64,000 bases of DNA from Pyrenophora tritici-repentis. Lineage: Eukaryota; Ascomycota; Dothideomycetes; Pleosporales; Pleosporaceae. Where the stretch lies: assembly GCF_003171515.1 (NCBI RefSeq), contig NC_089399.1, forward strand, positions 2,418,001 through 2,482,000, given 5' to 3'. This document shows, piece after piece, positions 12,256 through 24,513 of the stretch (position 1 is its first letter; each line of letters starts with the position of its first letter). The notes beneath the pieces are model-generated. The model saw nothing but the letters and a program-made list of their open reading frames with translations. It was not told the origin of the DNA and searched no databases. A program made the translations under genes and the position numbers.

Positions 12256-13447
12256 ATGGCTAACGCTAGCAAGAAAATCCTTGTACTTGGAAGTGGCATG
12301 GTGGCACCACCATGCCTGGAATATCTGTCTCGCAACCCGATCAACAACCTTACTGTTGGTAAGCTTGTGTGATATCATCTACATATCGTAGTTAATAATA
12401 CGCTGCAGCATGTCGAACGCTAGAATCGGCTCAGAAGCTCGCTGCTGACTTTCCTCGTACTACTGCCATCGCTCTGGATGTTGCCTCTGAAGCGGCTCTC
12501 GAAGAGCAAGTAGCGGCACATGACGTGGTCATCTCACTCATCCCTTACATACACCATTCAACAGTCATCAAGGCCGCCCTCAAGGGTAGCACACAAGTCG
12601 TTACGACAAGTTACATCTCAGATGCCATACGGAAACTTGACGAAGACGCCAAGAAGGCCGGCATCACTGTCTTGAATGAAGTTGGCGTAGACCCCGGCGT
12701 AGACCACCTCTATGCTATTAAGAAGATCGACGATGTTCACGAAAAGGGCGGTAAAGTTCTCGAATTCTATTTATACTGTGGCGGGCTTCCCGACCCAGAA
12801 TGCGTCGACAATCCCCTTGGCTTCAAGTTCTCGTGGTCTCCGCGAGGTGCGCTTCTTTCGCAGTGCAATTCTGCACGATTCCTTAGGGACAACAAAGTGC
12901 AGGAGATCTCTTCCGAGAACCTCATGATGTCGGCAACATCTTACTACGTCATGGACGGCTATGACTTCGTGGCTTATCCTAACCGCGACTCAGTGCCATC
13001 CCGAGACTTCTATGGTATTCCGGAAGCTCATACAGTCATCCGCGGTTCGCTCCGATACAAAGGAAACCCAGCCTTCGTGCAAGCGTTGGCTAATCTGGGT
13101 TGGCTTGACCGGGACAAGAAGGATTGGCTGAAGGACGGCATGACGTGGGCGGAGATGCAGCAAACTGGGATTGCTGCATCTGGCACGGACGCAAAGTAAG
13201 TCCCACCTTCCATATTGGAATATCTCTTGCTTATACGGCATTAGCTCTCTCATCTCCCGCATCAAGCAAGTTGCGCGCTTCGCCGACGAGGCTGAAGGAG
13301 AGCGCATCATTGACGGAATGAAGTGGATAGGCATTCTTTCCACGGAGAGCGCCACCATCATCGGAGGAAACCTCCTTGACACCCTTTGCAGAAGGCTGGA
13401 GAAGCTCATGAGCTATGGTCCGGGTGAACGCGACATGGTCATGCTCC
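12256..13447 (+). pseudogene. LYS9: LYS9 saccharopine dehydrogenase (glutamate-forming), 5' part cut by hAT insertion
   Basis: Exons 12256-12358, 12409-13195 and 13245-13447 splice in phase. The N-terminal Rossmann motif is KILVLGSGMVAPPCLEYL; family segments GVDPGVDHLYAIKKID and GTDANSLISRIKQVARFADEAEGERIIDGMKW (across the last junction) are clear. The frame stops being LYS9 directly after GERDMVML, at the 8-bp target duplication 13,440-13,447, where a hAT end begins. About 80 residues of the C-terminus are missing here; they lie at 45,529-45,847 on the other strand. Known role: step before the last in alpha-aminoadipate lysine synthesis. The coding part left here is otherwise undamaged, so the break is fairly recent or a functional copy exists elsewhere. 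Confidence 0.93.
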
Positions 13448-13959
13448 CAGAGTTGCTATCAGTCAGTTCAGTCAGTCCGGAGCTCTCTGGACTGACTGAA
13501 TTGACGTCCTGAGGTCACTGAACTGGACTGGACTGACTGCTAAGACTTTTCAATTAAACTAAAACTGAGTGACTGAACTGACGTCGCCGCGGCCTACGGA
13601 CTGACTAGACTGACTGAACTAAGTTACCTAACGTCGAACTGAGATAAATGCTCCTATACTTTTAAGATTTCTTCCTCTAATAGTGTGCGCGCTAGCCTAG
13701 AAGCTAAGGTAGTTATTAGCTATATACTAAGCCTCTTCTAGCTCTTTAAGCTCTGCAAAGCTAAAATAAGCTCTAGCTTTATATAGAGTCTCTAGGTGCC
13801 TAACATGTCGCTAAGCTCGCTAAAAGTCCGCTTACAGTCTGCCGCTGCTGCTAGTATTATTAGGACGTTGAGAGTAAACTTTAAGAGTATAGTGAACTAT
13901 CTAGTAACTAACTCCTAGTATAGAAGCAGATTAAGAGATAGCTAATCCTCCTTAGCTAA

Positions 13960-15335
13960 CGCTAGTTGCCGCTTCTATATTTTATACTTATCCTTAGCAA
14001 GGCTTGCCTCTAACTACTATGTGCTTTACTTAATTAATGACTATAGAAAAGCTAATCGCGACGTTAAAATCCCTAGCTAGGGCTTCTTACGCGGCGGCTT
14101 TATAGTGTAAGCTAAAGTAGCTATAGAGTCCTTCCGCCCCTACTATATGCGCAGGAATGCCTAGTAGTTATTATTAAGCTAGCCGTCGCGATAGTGGACA
14201 CCGTTACAGGCAGTAACATAGGTGTTAGGCACCTTCTAGAGCGCTAAGAGGTAGTGTTTGTAGTGCGGGTGTAGTATTATAGCAGTGTAGTAGATAGGCG
14301 CGTTATCGAATTTTGCGTAGTACTTAGCAAGCTTACAATGCGCAAGGTTAACGTTTATAATAAGATAATCTTTAGGCGCGTCTAGATCTCCGTAATTTAC
14401 ATTGTGATGGTTTTGGGCCGTTGCCCCGCACAGGCCACCTGCCAGATGCCTTAGCGTTGTTTTGATGTTCGCGCACGAGCCACCTGTTTGGTGGCCCATG
14501 CACACCCCCACTTAGATATATTCCGCGCAGAGCTTCTTACAAGCTCTGCACTGCAATTACTTTGTAATTCAACACAGTTTCAAATACCTGACCTATGTGA
14601 GACCCTTACATACATCCTTAAGGCGGTCTTTAAGAGCCTTAAGCTAGTTAAGAAGCTACTTAAATGTTACTAGAACTTCCTATATAGCGCTGTGCCAGCC
14701 GTGTTAGCTTCGATCTTTAAGTAGCCTTGTAGCTTTAGTAAATAGCTTAAGGAGTTAAATATATTCTATTATTATTGCCTAGTCCTTGCCGCTTAAACCC
14801 CCTTCGCGTATATATAATCATAGCTAGGCAATAGGGAACTGCTTATAATTCTTCTAGCGTCGTGAGGTTGCTGTTATAGTACTATGCTCCTTAAGTTTAC
14901 ACTTAATATAGCTATCGATAGGGCCGTGTAGCTTAGCTGCGCGGACAAACGTGTTGAAATAGCTATTCTAGCGTGTCTTAATAGGCTTCACAAGCTGCTA
15001 GATATATGGTGTAACACTTAGAGACTCTGCCTCCTCGCGCTATAGGCGCTCTAGTAGTTGTTGAGTTTAAGGCGTGTAGATAGACGCAATTACGTCAAAG
15101 AGGACGCTAATAGGACTGTATTTACACTACTTATCTATGTACTTCTTCTCTTTCTTAAGATGTGCGGCTTTATTCTTATACGCGCTACGGTCTTTGCCCT
15201 AAGTTACTAATTGTGCACTTAGGTTAAGTATATAGTAGTAGCATTGTAGCCGCCGCTCGCTTGCGATAAAGCTAAACTCCTCTACTAAGGACTTAACTAC
15301 AGTATTATTATTACTTCTACTATAAGGTAATATAG
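13960..15335 (-). pseudogene. hAT transposase, C-terminal half, RIP stops
   Basis: Read on the minus strand from about 15,335. Recognisable hAT blocks are: an NNNTVVKSLVEEF stretch after the second catalytic region, RRLQCYYYILNL (equivalent to the RCxGHIxNL block), LKALKDRLKD, then after the solo LTR VNYGDLDAPKDYLIINVNLA and YYTAIILHPHYKHYL. TAG/TAA codons stand where CAG, CAA or TGG are expected. The N-terminal half is not here; it is at 46,244-47,281. The C-terminal limit is approximate. Confidence 0.8.
14403..14610 (+). mobile_element. Solo LTR, 208 bp, TSD TACAT
   Basis: TGTGATGG...CCCTTACA, flanked on both sides by TACAT (14,398-14,402 and 14,611-14,615). It interrupts the hAT frame exactly between LKALKDRLKD and VNYGDLDAP. 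It keeps balanced composition inside strongly RIP-mutated DNA. A near-identical copy is at 58,412-58,619 and a truncated inverted copy at 43,219-43,342. Strand is arbitrary. Confidence 0.9.
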
Positions 15336-15946
15336 GATACAGCGGTTATTAGAAGCGAGGGCTATCTTTATATTGCGTAGGCGTAGGTCGCTAAGGTAGA
15401 GCTCTAAGAGGACATCGTTAAGGGGGCGATTATTAGCTCCTTTAATATCGTTATATAGGTTATAGGTGCCCTTTAGGAAGAAGTAGTCTAACCCTACTAA
15501 TATTATAGAGGTAGATAGTAAAGCGCCTTCGCCGCTCTCTTATATTAGTGTAAGGATAGAGCCTAGGTTATAAGAATTATCGCCTAGACATACTCTAGCG
15601 AGGCGTACAGCAGTATAGCTACCGCTCTATTAGTTAGAACTTAAGATAGTTTAGTATTAGTGCTAGACTAAGTCGTCTATAACTAAGTCTAGTAAGTCTC
15701 CTATTTAGCGGGTAAGGCTATTAGGCTTAGTACCTTATTTACTAGGGCAGTATTATATATAAAAGTCAAATTCCTTTAAGAACTTAGCCTAGTAGGCTTA
15801 TTAACGATTAAGATTACGTTTAGAGTCAAAGTATTTAAGCCTATAATAGTCTATTAGCACTTCTACTACCTTAGAAACTCTTATAAGTTCTAGCCTCTAT
15901 TCCTTAAAGGCGTAGACTATAGCGAGGAGCTCCTTATTATATATCT

Positions 15947-16143
15947 TGTCGGCATACACACGGTGTGTCGCCTAATGAGGCCCAATGTACCGCCTCGATC
16001 CTACTTCGGCCTAACTCGGACCCAACGTTATGTATACCTTCGTAGCCCCCACATTCGTAGAATCATCATACACCAGAATACTAATACACAAAATTACCTT
16101 AGTTACTGTTATTCACCGTACGATCGTATAAGGCCTTCTAACA
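15947..16143 (+). repeat. Cop1-R 5' LTR
   Basis: Begins TGTCGGCATACACACGG and ends in ACA, 197 bp. A few RIP-type changes set it apart from the Cop1 LTR. Confidence 0.93.
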
Positions 16144-17294
16144 CTAATTAGTAATTGCATAGCAGTCACAGATAGTTAGGTTAAGAAGAGATAGATTCTT
16201 TACCCCGCGCGTTCCCTAGATTACCTATATTAGCAAGGCGAAGTTATCTATACTAAGCTCACTGTTAGCTATATTAGGCGTCGTTCGTGGCTAGCGACCG
16301 ACTATTACAGCCGTATTAGAAGCGTTCTAAGACGCCGTCTATACACGCGCTAACCGACTAGTTAAGATTTAACCCGTGTACAACCTACGACCACTAACGT
16401 ATCCCTAGCGAACGCAGCTAGCGCAATAAGCGTTAACAAGAACACAATAGCAGGAGAGAGAATATTATTAGAAAGAGCACTAGTAGCTAGGACACTAGCA
16501 ATAGGAATAGCGAGCAGTAGTAGAAGAGTGGTACCCACACTAGAGGCGCTACTAGGGACTATAAATATAAAACTAAGAGAATAGCATTATATTAATCTAG
16601 AGATGTAGGAGGACAACGTTGAAGCTCTAGACAATAAGGTAGGGATTACTACAGCATTAACGTATATTGCGCGTGCGATTGCGGACTATACAGATCGACT
16701 AACAGCAGATAAAGAACTCTTCTAGGAGTTCCGTTAGGACTTTAAAGGATAGACAGAGGTAATATTCTTACGTGCCCAGCTAATATACACAAAGGAAGTA
16801 AAGCGGATCCTCCGCTTTAAGGGAGTGTATACTAGCCGTATTAATATGGCACCTAGTGAGTCTCTAGCTAGGTTATTACGCATAGAGGAGTACCTAGAAT
16901 AGCCTTAGGACGTATTCTAGTCGGCTGTGTTTGACACACGATTAGCTGCGCATATGTTACAAGAGCGGGCACTACAGCAATAACGCAGTGAAGGATTAGT
17001 ATAGTCTATAGATAGGAGATTATTAAGCTAGGCCTAGAGCCGAACCTAAACGCCTGTAAGGACAAGAGGCCGAGACGTAGACAGTCGGCAAACCCGCGAT
17101 TAAGACTAGACCTACGCCCGTGTGCAAGGACGACAGGAGACCGTTAAGGAAGAACAACAGATTTAGGACTAGCTAGCAAAAACGATTAAGAAAGCCTAAA
17201 ACTAACTAATCTAAAGCTAGCCTATAGAGACAACTAAATCCGCACTGTAGCTAGCCTATTAGCGCGTCTAAAGTTAGCAACCTCCTCTTACCTA

Positions 17295-19397
17295 CAGTCG
17301 GGTGACAAAAAGAAAGAGACTTTTTAAAAGTTAACTTTTTCTAAGCTCTATATCTAAAGAACTAGACTACCTAGACTAATACATCTTGATTTTTTAGAAA
17401 GTTAAGAACCTTCTCGTTAGGTAAGGTTACTATAAGATATACTTAGTAGGCAAAATAAAGCTAATCTAAGGCAGTAAAAGTAGAGTTCAAAAAGAGCTAG
17501 AAGAGAGTTAGGTATAACTTTTTACTGAGCGTATGAAAATTTCTAAAAAAAGTTCCTAAGATACTAGCTTATATAAGCATTACATAAGCAAATCTCTTTC
17601 TAAACTTTCTTATCTAGTTAATTTTAAAAACGAAGAATAAAGAAAAGTACGCTAAAAAAGTACGCTAGAATTACGTAATAATCTACTAGTGTTATTCTAT
17701 ATATCTTTCTCTTTCTACTTCCAAATTTTCTCATCTCTATTATCTCTCTATGTCTCGAGAGCTTTCTAAATTCGAAAAAGAAGTTTATACTCTATCTTTG
17801 CAAAAAAAATCTACTAGTACTATTAGTACTATACTAGAAAAGCCTTATAAGTCTATTTATAATACTTTACAACGTATTAAGAGGAAGAAAAGTCCTATTC
17901 TACCTCTTTCTACGCCTAAACTAGGCCGCCCTACTAAGGTCTCTAAACGAACTACTCGAGTAGTTAATAGAGACCTAGAAAGAAGTCCTAAGAAGACAAA
18001 TAGGCGTATTCTAGTAGAGAATAATCTAGATTTCTCTACTAGAAGCCTACAACGCTTATTGAAAGCAGAGAAATACTCAAAATCTCTAGCTAGAAAGAAG
18101 CAGCTTTTAAACGCAGAAAAAGCTACTAACCGCAAGAATTACGCTAAGAAGACACTTAAAATTCTTAAAAATATAAACTTTAGCAAAGTTATATTTTCTG
18201 ACGAGTCTTCTATACAGCGTGGGTATGGTGCTAGGCAAGAATACGTTAGAAAGAGAAGAAATAAGCGACTTGGAAAGGAACAGGTCCAAACAACCAACTC
18301 AAGTGAGTTTAAAAAATATCTAAATAAGCTAAAATATTCTTTGAAAAATCTAGTATTTTTCTAGGAGTTTAGTACATTTTTATCTAACTTACTAACAGAG
18401 ATATAGCCCGCGATATCTCGATAGGTGTTTGGGGAGCTATCTGGATAGGTGGAAGATCTAAGTTACACATAACTAGATCTCTACAGGACTCTAGAACATT
18501 TACAAATACACGTTATATACGAGAAGTACTTGTACCTATTGTTAAACCTCTATTTAAAAGAGGTAAGTAAGAAGTCTTTCTTTCTTACTTTAAAAGACTA
18601 TATCTTTTGAATTTCTTGATACTTTTTAAGTTTTTCTTTTTATTCTTAAATTTAATAATTAATTCTATTTAGGTTGGAAATTTCAGCAGGATAACGCCAA
18701 GATCCATAAAACGCCAGCAGTTATCTCTTGGTTCTCCAGGAATAAAGTTCCTCTTTTCGAGCATCCGGCCTATAGCCCAGATCTAAATCCTATAGAAAAC
18801 GTTTGGAGCTTACTTAAGAATAAGCTAGCAAAAAGGCCTAGTGCCTCTTTAGGCATAGGTAAGAGTACTAAGGCAGTAGAATTGTTTAAACAAGCAATTC
18901 TAGAAGAGTGGGAGCAATTACCGCAAGAGGTAATAGATAACTGTATTAGGTCTTTACCTAGGCGTTATCTAGCAGTAAAAGCAGCTAGAGGTTGGTATAC
19001 TAAGTACTAGTAACTAGCTTTGGCTACTTTAATATAAAAAAAGCTTTAAAAACTTCTTTTTAGCCTTACTCTTGCAAACACAAGTAGAATAACTTCTAAT
19101 TTGAACATTGTATAGATCTATACGTAATAAATAGCATATAAGAGTTTTAGCTAAAAGGATACTGTAGATAAAAAGTTATACTTAGATTTGTAGCTTACTT
19201 TTTTCTACTCTTAAACACTACTAGAGTTACTCAGACGTAAGCTTACTTAGCATCCTTTTTAGTAACCCATCTTAAAAAAAATGTTCTTAGCTTTCTAGAG
19301 AACTAAAATTTATTAGTCTAGCTAGTCTAGTTCTTTAGATATAGAGCTTAGAAAAAGGTAAATTTTAAAAAGTCTCTTTCTTTCTGTCACCCGACTG
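17295..19397 (+). mobile_element. Tc1/mariner element with long inverted repeats, TSD TA
   Basis: 2,103 bp, flanked by TA (17,293-17,294 and 19,398-19,399). Ends are CAGTCGGGTGACA..., near-identical in inverse for about 85 bp and recognisable for about 130 bp or more. It is inserted in the gag region of Cop1-R. Its composition is AT-rich but the transposase is open, unlike the host element. Confidence 0.93.
17750..19010 (+). CDS. Tc1/mariner DD34E transposase
   Basis: Starts at ATG 17,750. The N-terminal part has helix-turn-helix-like DNA-binding sequence (FEKEVYTLSLQKKSTSTISTIL...) and an RxKKSP..GRPTKVSKR hook. The first catalytic Asp is in KVIFSDESSIQ. The frame then changes between about 18,300 and 18,400 (an intron with GTGAGT and an acceptor near 18,398 is likely; exact phase unresolved). 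It continues DIARDISIGVWGAIW, and an intron at 18,563-18,672 (GTAAGT to TTTAG) splices in phase to WKFQQDNAKIHKTP. Second Asp in QQDN, Glu in NPIENVW, 34 residues between, giving DD34E. Stop TAG at 19,008. It may be functional if the first junction is an intron. Confidence 0.82.
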
Positions 19398-22300
19398 TAT
19401 GATAACTTCGACCGATTCCGCGAGTATACACTAGCATACCCGCAACGTCTGAAGGGACCGAGCGTTCCCCTAATTGTGCCCTCTAGTGAAACAGACCCGT
19501 ATAAGGTAGTTCCACTAATCGAGTTTAGTAATAAGAAACTAGATCCTAAGACGATTAATGTCTTCGTGAAAATATAGGACTAAGACAAAAAGTATACGGG
19601 AAAGCCGTACGACCTCCTAGACGATAAATTGAAGATCTTCTATAGTATCTATTATTACGTAGACAATAAGCTAGGTTAGTTTTATGCAGTCTTTCCACGG
19701 ATTCTCGACGGCCGCGCAGAGGAGTATTACCTCCACTTCGTCGATTAGCAGATAGATACATTCTTAACTACCTACACAAAGCTTAAGAACCACTTCGACA
19801 TAGACGTTAACCACGGCTATTACTACGCGGACTAGACGACAACATCGTTTATTAAAGTCCACAGGGAGAACCCTAAAAAGAACTTCTACAAGGTCCTTAA
19901 CATTATATTAGATAAGCTCTAATTATGTTAAAGAGCACTTAGACAGCAGTACATAGGAGAATACGCGCTCCGAAAAACTATAATTACAGCATGCTAAGGC
20001 GTAAAGGAGCTTAAGATAGCACTCTACAAGCCGTCTCTAGAATGCGAGGTTCTGTTTAGAGATCTGCGATCGTTAATTAAAAACTTACTCGCTATAACTA
20101 TCTCTGTTAACTTCACAAAGGCGGATATAGATAGCTAGTACTACTTAGATCGCTAGTACAACAACAGCAACAGCTCTAGGAGATTACGAGGGAATTACAA
20201 CCCTTGCGGTAGACACAGCGGATTCATCCGCGGACGCGGTGGGCTTTAGCACCGTTCTAGAGTTAACACACAAATTAACAAGAAATATTACGTATATAGC
20301 AAGACAGGCTATTAGTCTATAAACTACACGCTTAAAGAAAGAAAACGTTTAAAAGCACAGTACATTACACACTGCGCGATTATAGGAGAGTAAATAGAGT
20401 TTAGCACATTTCTTGTCGCGTACAAGAGGGAAGAAGTCGACTAGTTCTTCCTAGAGGAGCAAGACGAAGATGATGAAGACTAAAGACTAGCAGTTAAGTA
20501 CCTCACAGATTAGGCCTTTTTGCACTACGTGACTAAAGAAGACGTCTACAGGCGTAAGGAGCCTATTACGCCCGCAACGCAGTTCCTTATTAAGGATCAA
20601 TACTCGCGAATTACGTACTAAGGCATTCTTCCTAACACTAGTGCCTTAAATGTATCGATAGCTAGAAAGGAGCAGTTCCTAGCGCTCTAAACTAAGGACC
20701 CTACTATAACTCTAGATACGTCTACTACTAGAAACGTATCTATATAATTTAGCAAAGGAAGTGTTACTACTTTAATTAGAACTGCACATGTATCGACATA
20801 GATTAGAAAGATTAAATTTAAGGTCTTAAACGCACCTACCCTATTTCTCCTCTGTCTAAAAGACATAGACTAGCTCTACGTGTACTTTAATAATACTACG
20901 GACTAGCTAGTACAAGGAAAAGCTACCTTTCTAGTAATTCGCAAATAGGGACACCCGTGGTTCCACCTAAGTAAGGCAGAGCGCGCGCGCGTATTCCTTA
21001 CAGAGACTAAGCTCCGACGCTTACACTAGAGGTTTAGGTATCTAGCCGTCGAACGGCTGATACGATTGCTTAAACGCGCAGGACACGAAGACGTGGATAA
21101 ACGGCTGCTCTAAGAGATCTAAACGTTCTATTATTACTACTAAGCGCATAATCTAGCGCCGCGCCGATTTAAGTTTAGGCTAAAAGATAATTAGGAATTT
21201 AACTTCAAGATCCTCGTAGATGTAATGTACCTAAGTAGGAAACTAGTACTTCACGTAATCGATTCGGCTACAACATTTAACGGCGCGCGATTTCTACCAT
21301 CTATAAGCGCGAAAGACACCTAGGAAGCACTCCGCCTGCTCTAGATTAATACATACTAAGGGCCGCTAGATATCGTTACCTACGACGCTAGCACTAACTT
21401 TGCGTTAGTCGAATTTAGATTAGAGGCGAAGATCATAGGAATTACACATAAACAAGTGCTAACCGAGACCTATTAGTCTATTAGCAAGGTAGAAAGATAC
21501 TACGCACTGCTTAGACGCGCGTACGAGATCCTAAGGACAAAGCTTAACACTAGCACTAGCGACGCCGCAGTGTTGTAGATAGCAGTCAAGGCCGTTAACA
21601 ACACCGCAGGCCTAGACAGGCTCGTACCTACGCTGCTCGTCTTTGGTGCATACCCCTAGATATCCATGGATTCACCACTATCTCCCTCGATAACCTATCG
21701 CGCGGAGGCAATCTAGAAAGCGATGAGGGCGCTGCGGAAGGCTGCAGCGGAACATGCGGTGAGCAACGCACTTAGTACTAGGAACGGGCCTACTATAGAC
21801 GGGGTACTATCACTGTCTCTTTAGAGTGAGGTGATAGTATAGCGCAAGAAGAATAGATAGTAAGGGCCGTATAGAGTTATCGATATAAAGGACCACGATG
21901 TTACTATAGACATAATTAACGGCCCAACGACGTTCTAATCCACTGTCGTAAAACTGTACTATCGCGATCTAACTACAGCGATAGACAGCGCAGATTAAGG
22001 CACAGGTAGATTTCCGACTATAGACGAAGCGATTGCTAATAAACCGCCACTACTAGTACCACCGGCGGAAGCCACCTAAGCGGCTTAGCTGCGTAAGCGG
22101 GGCCGCCTACCTAGATTAAAGAACAAGCCTAAGTTGCAGTACTTGTCGAAGAAGGAGGAGGACGATTACGCCCTGGCCGTCAAGCTACGCAATGACGGCG
22201 TGATTAACGTCCTAGGCGCTCTATTCGAAGCATCCGATTAGAAGGAGATTAACGACCTCGTCAGCCGTAAAGTATTTAGTTTTAAGCTATTTAACCTAAC

Positions 22301-22954
22301 TCTACACAGCGGGTATTGTATCTTTAAATCGCGCATAGTCCGCGAAGTTAAAGGCAAGACTATAGTCCCGTACGAGAAATCACGCCTCGTTGTTTAAGGT
22401 TACAATAACGAGGGCAAACACGAGATCCTAACGCAGTCGCCAACTATCTAACGAGCCAGCTAGCGCCTAATTCTAGCCCTAGCGCCTGTATTACTTAATA
22501 AGGGCATAGTTGTAGAACTACGAGATATCACGCAAGCGTACCTATAGGCATAAATAGAGCTATTCCGCACAGTTTTAGCGCACCTCCTAAAGGAGCTTAT
22601 AACAAAGTATCCTAAGGGAATAATTATTCGCGTAATTACGCCACTCTATAGAATCGCGGAAGCAGGAGTCTACTAGTTTACTACGTACTAAGGACACTAC
22701 TATAAGGAGCTTGATATGGCTATATTAACGTATAACCCGTGCCTCCTAATCACGAACGGGAGACAGGAAGCGTTTAGAATAGTAGGCCTGCAGACAGACA
22801 ATACTCTCGCAATTAAGACGCCTGTATTCTCTAGTGTAGAAGACGCTGCGCTCTAGAAAGCCAATTTTCGAGCTAAGCCTAAGGAGAGACTGTCTAAAGA
22901 AGTATCACTCGAGTTTAATAGATGTACTCTAACGTTGTGCGGAGACACGATTCT

Positions 22955-23406
22955 TGTGAAGGTCGTCCGAAGATGATCTTGGGTTGGTTCTCGGGGATAG
23001 AGTGATGCGATGGACACGAGGGTGTATAGCACGATTGGTAGATCGATGTAATATACGGGGAGTTGAGAATCAGGTACTAATCCTTAGATTTCGAAGTTGA
23101 ACACAATGAACCGTAAGGGCTCATTGCCTATTGTTATATACTAACGAATGTCCTATGTCCTATACGTCCTACGTTGTCCTACACTGTCCCATGCGTGGGA
23201 CATCGTGGTACATCGTGGGATTCCTTGGGACACACGTGACATGTCCCATGGTGGCGTTCCGCCAAGCTTTGTGGGATGCGGGGCAGGCTTACGTCATTGG
23301 TCCTTGTACACCTTTGTACGCCTTTGTCTGAGAAGGGATTCCGACAAGGTCTCCATCCTTCTGCCCTTCATATCTTGCACTGTGTCCTCTCCTTAGGTTC
23401 GTAACA
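22955..23406 (+). mobile_element. Solo LTR, 452 bp, TSD ATTCT
   Basis: TGTGAAGG...TTCGTAACA, flanked by ATTCT (22,950-22,954 and 23,407-23,411). The empty site is seen in Cop1 (CACGATTCTACTTACG near 30,050). It holds short repeated gtcctac/tgtccta and cccatg units and no RIP signs. Strand is arbitrary; family unknown. Confidence 0.93.
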
Positions 23407-24316
23407 ATTCTACTTACGCAGAAAGGACAAGGTGCTAAGATCGAAATTATTAATCTAAAGGCAGTAAACTAAGTACAGAAGTATATAGAGCAGCGTGCGC
23501 GTAGCGCGTACATTGCGTCGATATGCTAACCTAAAGCATTGTTCGATCTTTCCGCGGCTGCGCAAATACAACAACCTAAGGACATAGAATACGTGAAGCT
23601 TAACCGCTGGCTGTAGTGGCAATCTAAGAGTATACAATAAGGCCTATAATACGTCCCTCTCGACCTCAATATAGCAAAGCTGGTAGTGTTCACAGACGGA
23701 TCCTTCGCAAATAACTAAGACCTTAGCTTATAGCTAGGGTACCTACTTATCCTTGCAAATAAGTCGAGTTGACAAGACAGCACGTTTAATATTAGTGGTA
23801 ACGTAATCTATTAGAGTTCGACCAAATGCAAACGCGTTACCTAGAGCGTTCTTGCCTTAGAAACGTACAGTATAGTTAGCGGTGTCGATATCGCTATCGC
23901 TATTCTAACAACCCTTAAGATAATTATAAGATGCCTAGGTCTACTACTAATCCTACTTATTGTGTGTACAGATTTATACTCCTTATATAAATGCCTTGTT
24001 AAACTCAGAACAACTGCTGAGAAGCAACTGATAATTAACATTATAGCGCTTCGGCAGTCATACGAGCGTCGCGAGATTACTAAGATCCGCTAGATTAACG
24101 GAGAAGACAACCCCGCAGACGCATTCACGAAAGCAACACCAAATCGCGCGTTAGAACGTTTCATCGAAAGCAATAAGCTGTTAATCTAAGTAGAGGGATC
24201 TGTGCAGCGACCTACGGAGTAGGCACATATGCCTATTTAGAATCCCTCTTATTGTGTTCTTTTTAGAAGACCTATTTTTCCTTATATTAGTCGTTACAAC
24301 AAGAAAAGATTGCTAG

Positions 24317-24513
24317 TGTTAGTATACACACGGTGTGTCGCCTAATAAGGCCTAATAAACCGCCTCGATCCTACTTTAGCCTAACTCGGACCCAACGTTA
24401 TGTATACCTTCGTAGCCCCTACATTCGTAGAATCATTATACACCAGAATACCAATACACAAGATTACCTTGGTTACTGTTATTCACCGTACGATCGTACA
24501 AGGCCTTCCAACA
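24317..24513 (+). repeat. Cop1-R 3' LTR
   Basis: 197 bp, TGTTAGTATACACACGG...CCAACA, RIP-type differences from the 5' LTR. Confidence 0.93.

Larger units (their letters stand above)
13448..15335 (-). mobile_element. hAT transposon, C-terminal half (RIP-decayed), left inverted end
   Basis: The end CAGAGTTGCTATCAGTCAG (13,448-13,466) matches CAGACTTGCTATCAGTCAG at 45,848 with one mismatch, and the flanking 8 bp CATGCTCC is duplicated there in inverted form. Subterminal DNA to about 13,640 is packed with tcagtcagt/actgactga motifs in both directions, as is usual for transposase binding in hAT elements. The element is interrupted by a 208-bp solo LTR and ends abruptly near 15,335 next to a gypsy fragment. 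Confidence 0.88.
16390..24220 (+). pseudogene. Cop1-R gag-pol polyprotein, RIP stops
   Basis: Follows the Cop1 polyprotein throughout: gag (16,390-17,294 and 19,400-20,513), protease/integrase (20,514-22,050), RT (22,100-22,954) and RNase H (23,412-24,220). There are dozens of TAG/TAA codons. At two places where Cop1 has lost one base (near 17,109 and 22,764 here), this copy keeps an extra base and so the better frame. The TAG at 20,511-20,513 matches the Cop1 stop at 27,617. Confidence 0.88.
15947..24513 (+). mobile_element. Cop1-R: RIP-decayed Ty1/copia element, TSD TATCT
   Basis: LTRs at 15,947-16,143 and 24,317-24,513 (197 bp each); target duplication TATCT at 15,942-15,946 and 24,514-24,518. 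It carries a Tc1/mariner (17,295-19,397) and a solo LTR (22,955-23,406). Without these inserts and their target duplications it is 6,005 bp, against 6,000 bp for its un-RIPped sister Cop1. Differences from Cop1 are almost all CpA to TpA or TpG to TpA, so CAG, CAA and TGG became stops. It sits inside GypA. Confidence 0.95.

Noticed and set aside
10403..13447. OLE1 and LYS9 as part of a biosynthetic gene cluster
   Set aside because: Neighbours are unrelated housekeeping genes; no core synthase is present.
14236..14511. 91-codon minus ORF starting MGVCMGHQTGG
   Set aside because: Artificial fusion of the solo LTR with hAT transposase; the same start recurs at 58,520 in the second LTR copy.
15963..16151. 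Recurrent 62-68 codon ORFs starting MCRL(M/I)RPN (also 24,333, 25,178, 30,981)
   Set aside because: They are the copia LTR read in one frame; no sign of selection as protein.
23131..23396. Overlapping ORFs of 66 and 82 codons
   Set aside because: They lie inside the 452-bp solo LTR and show only its short repeats.
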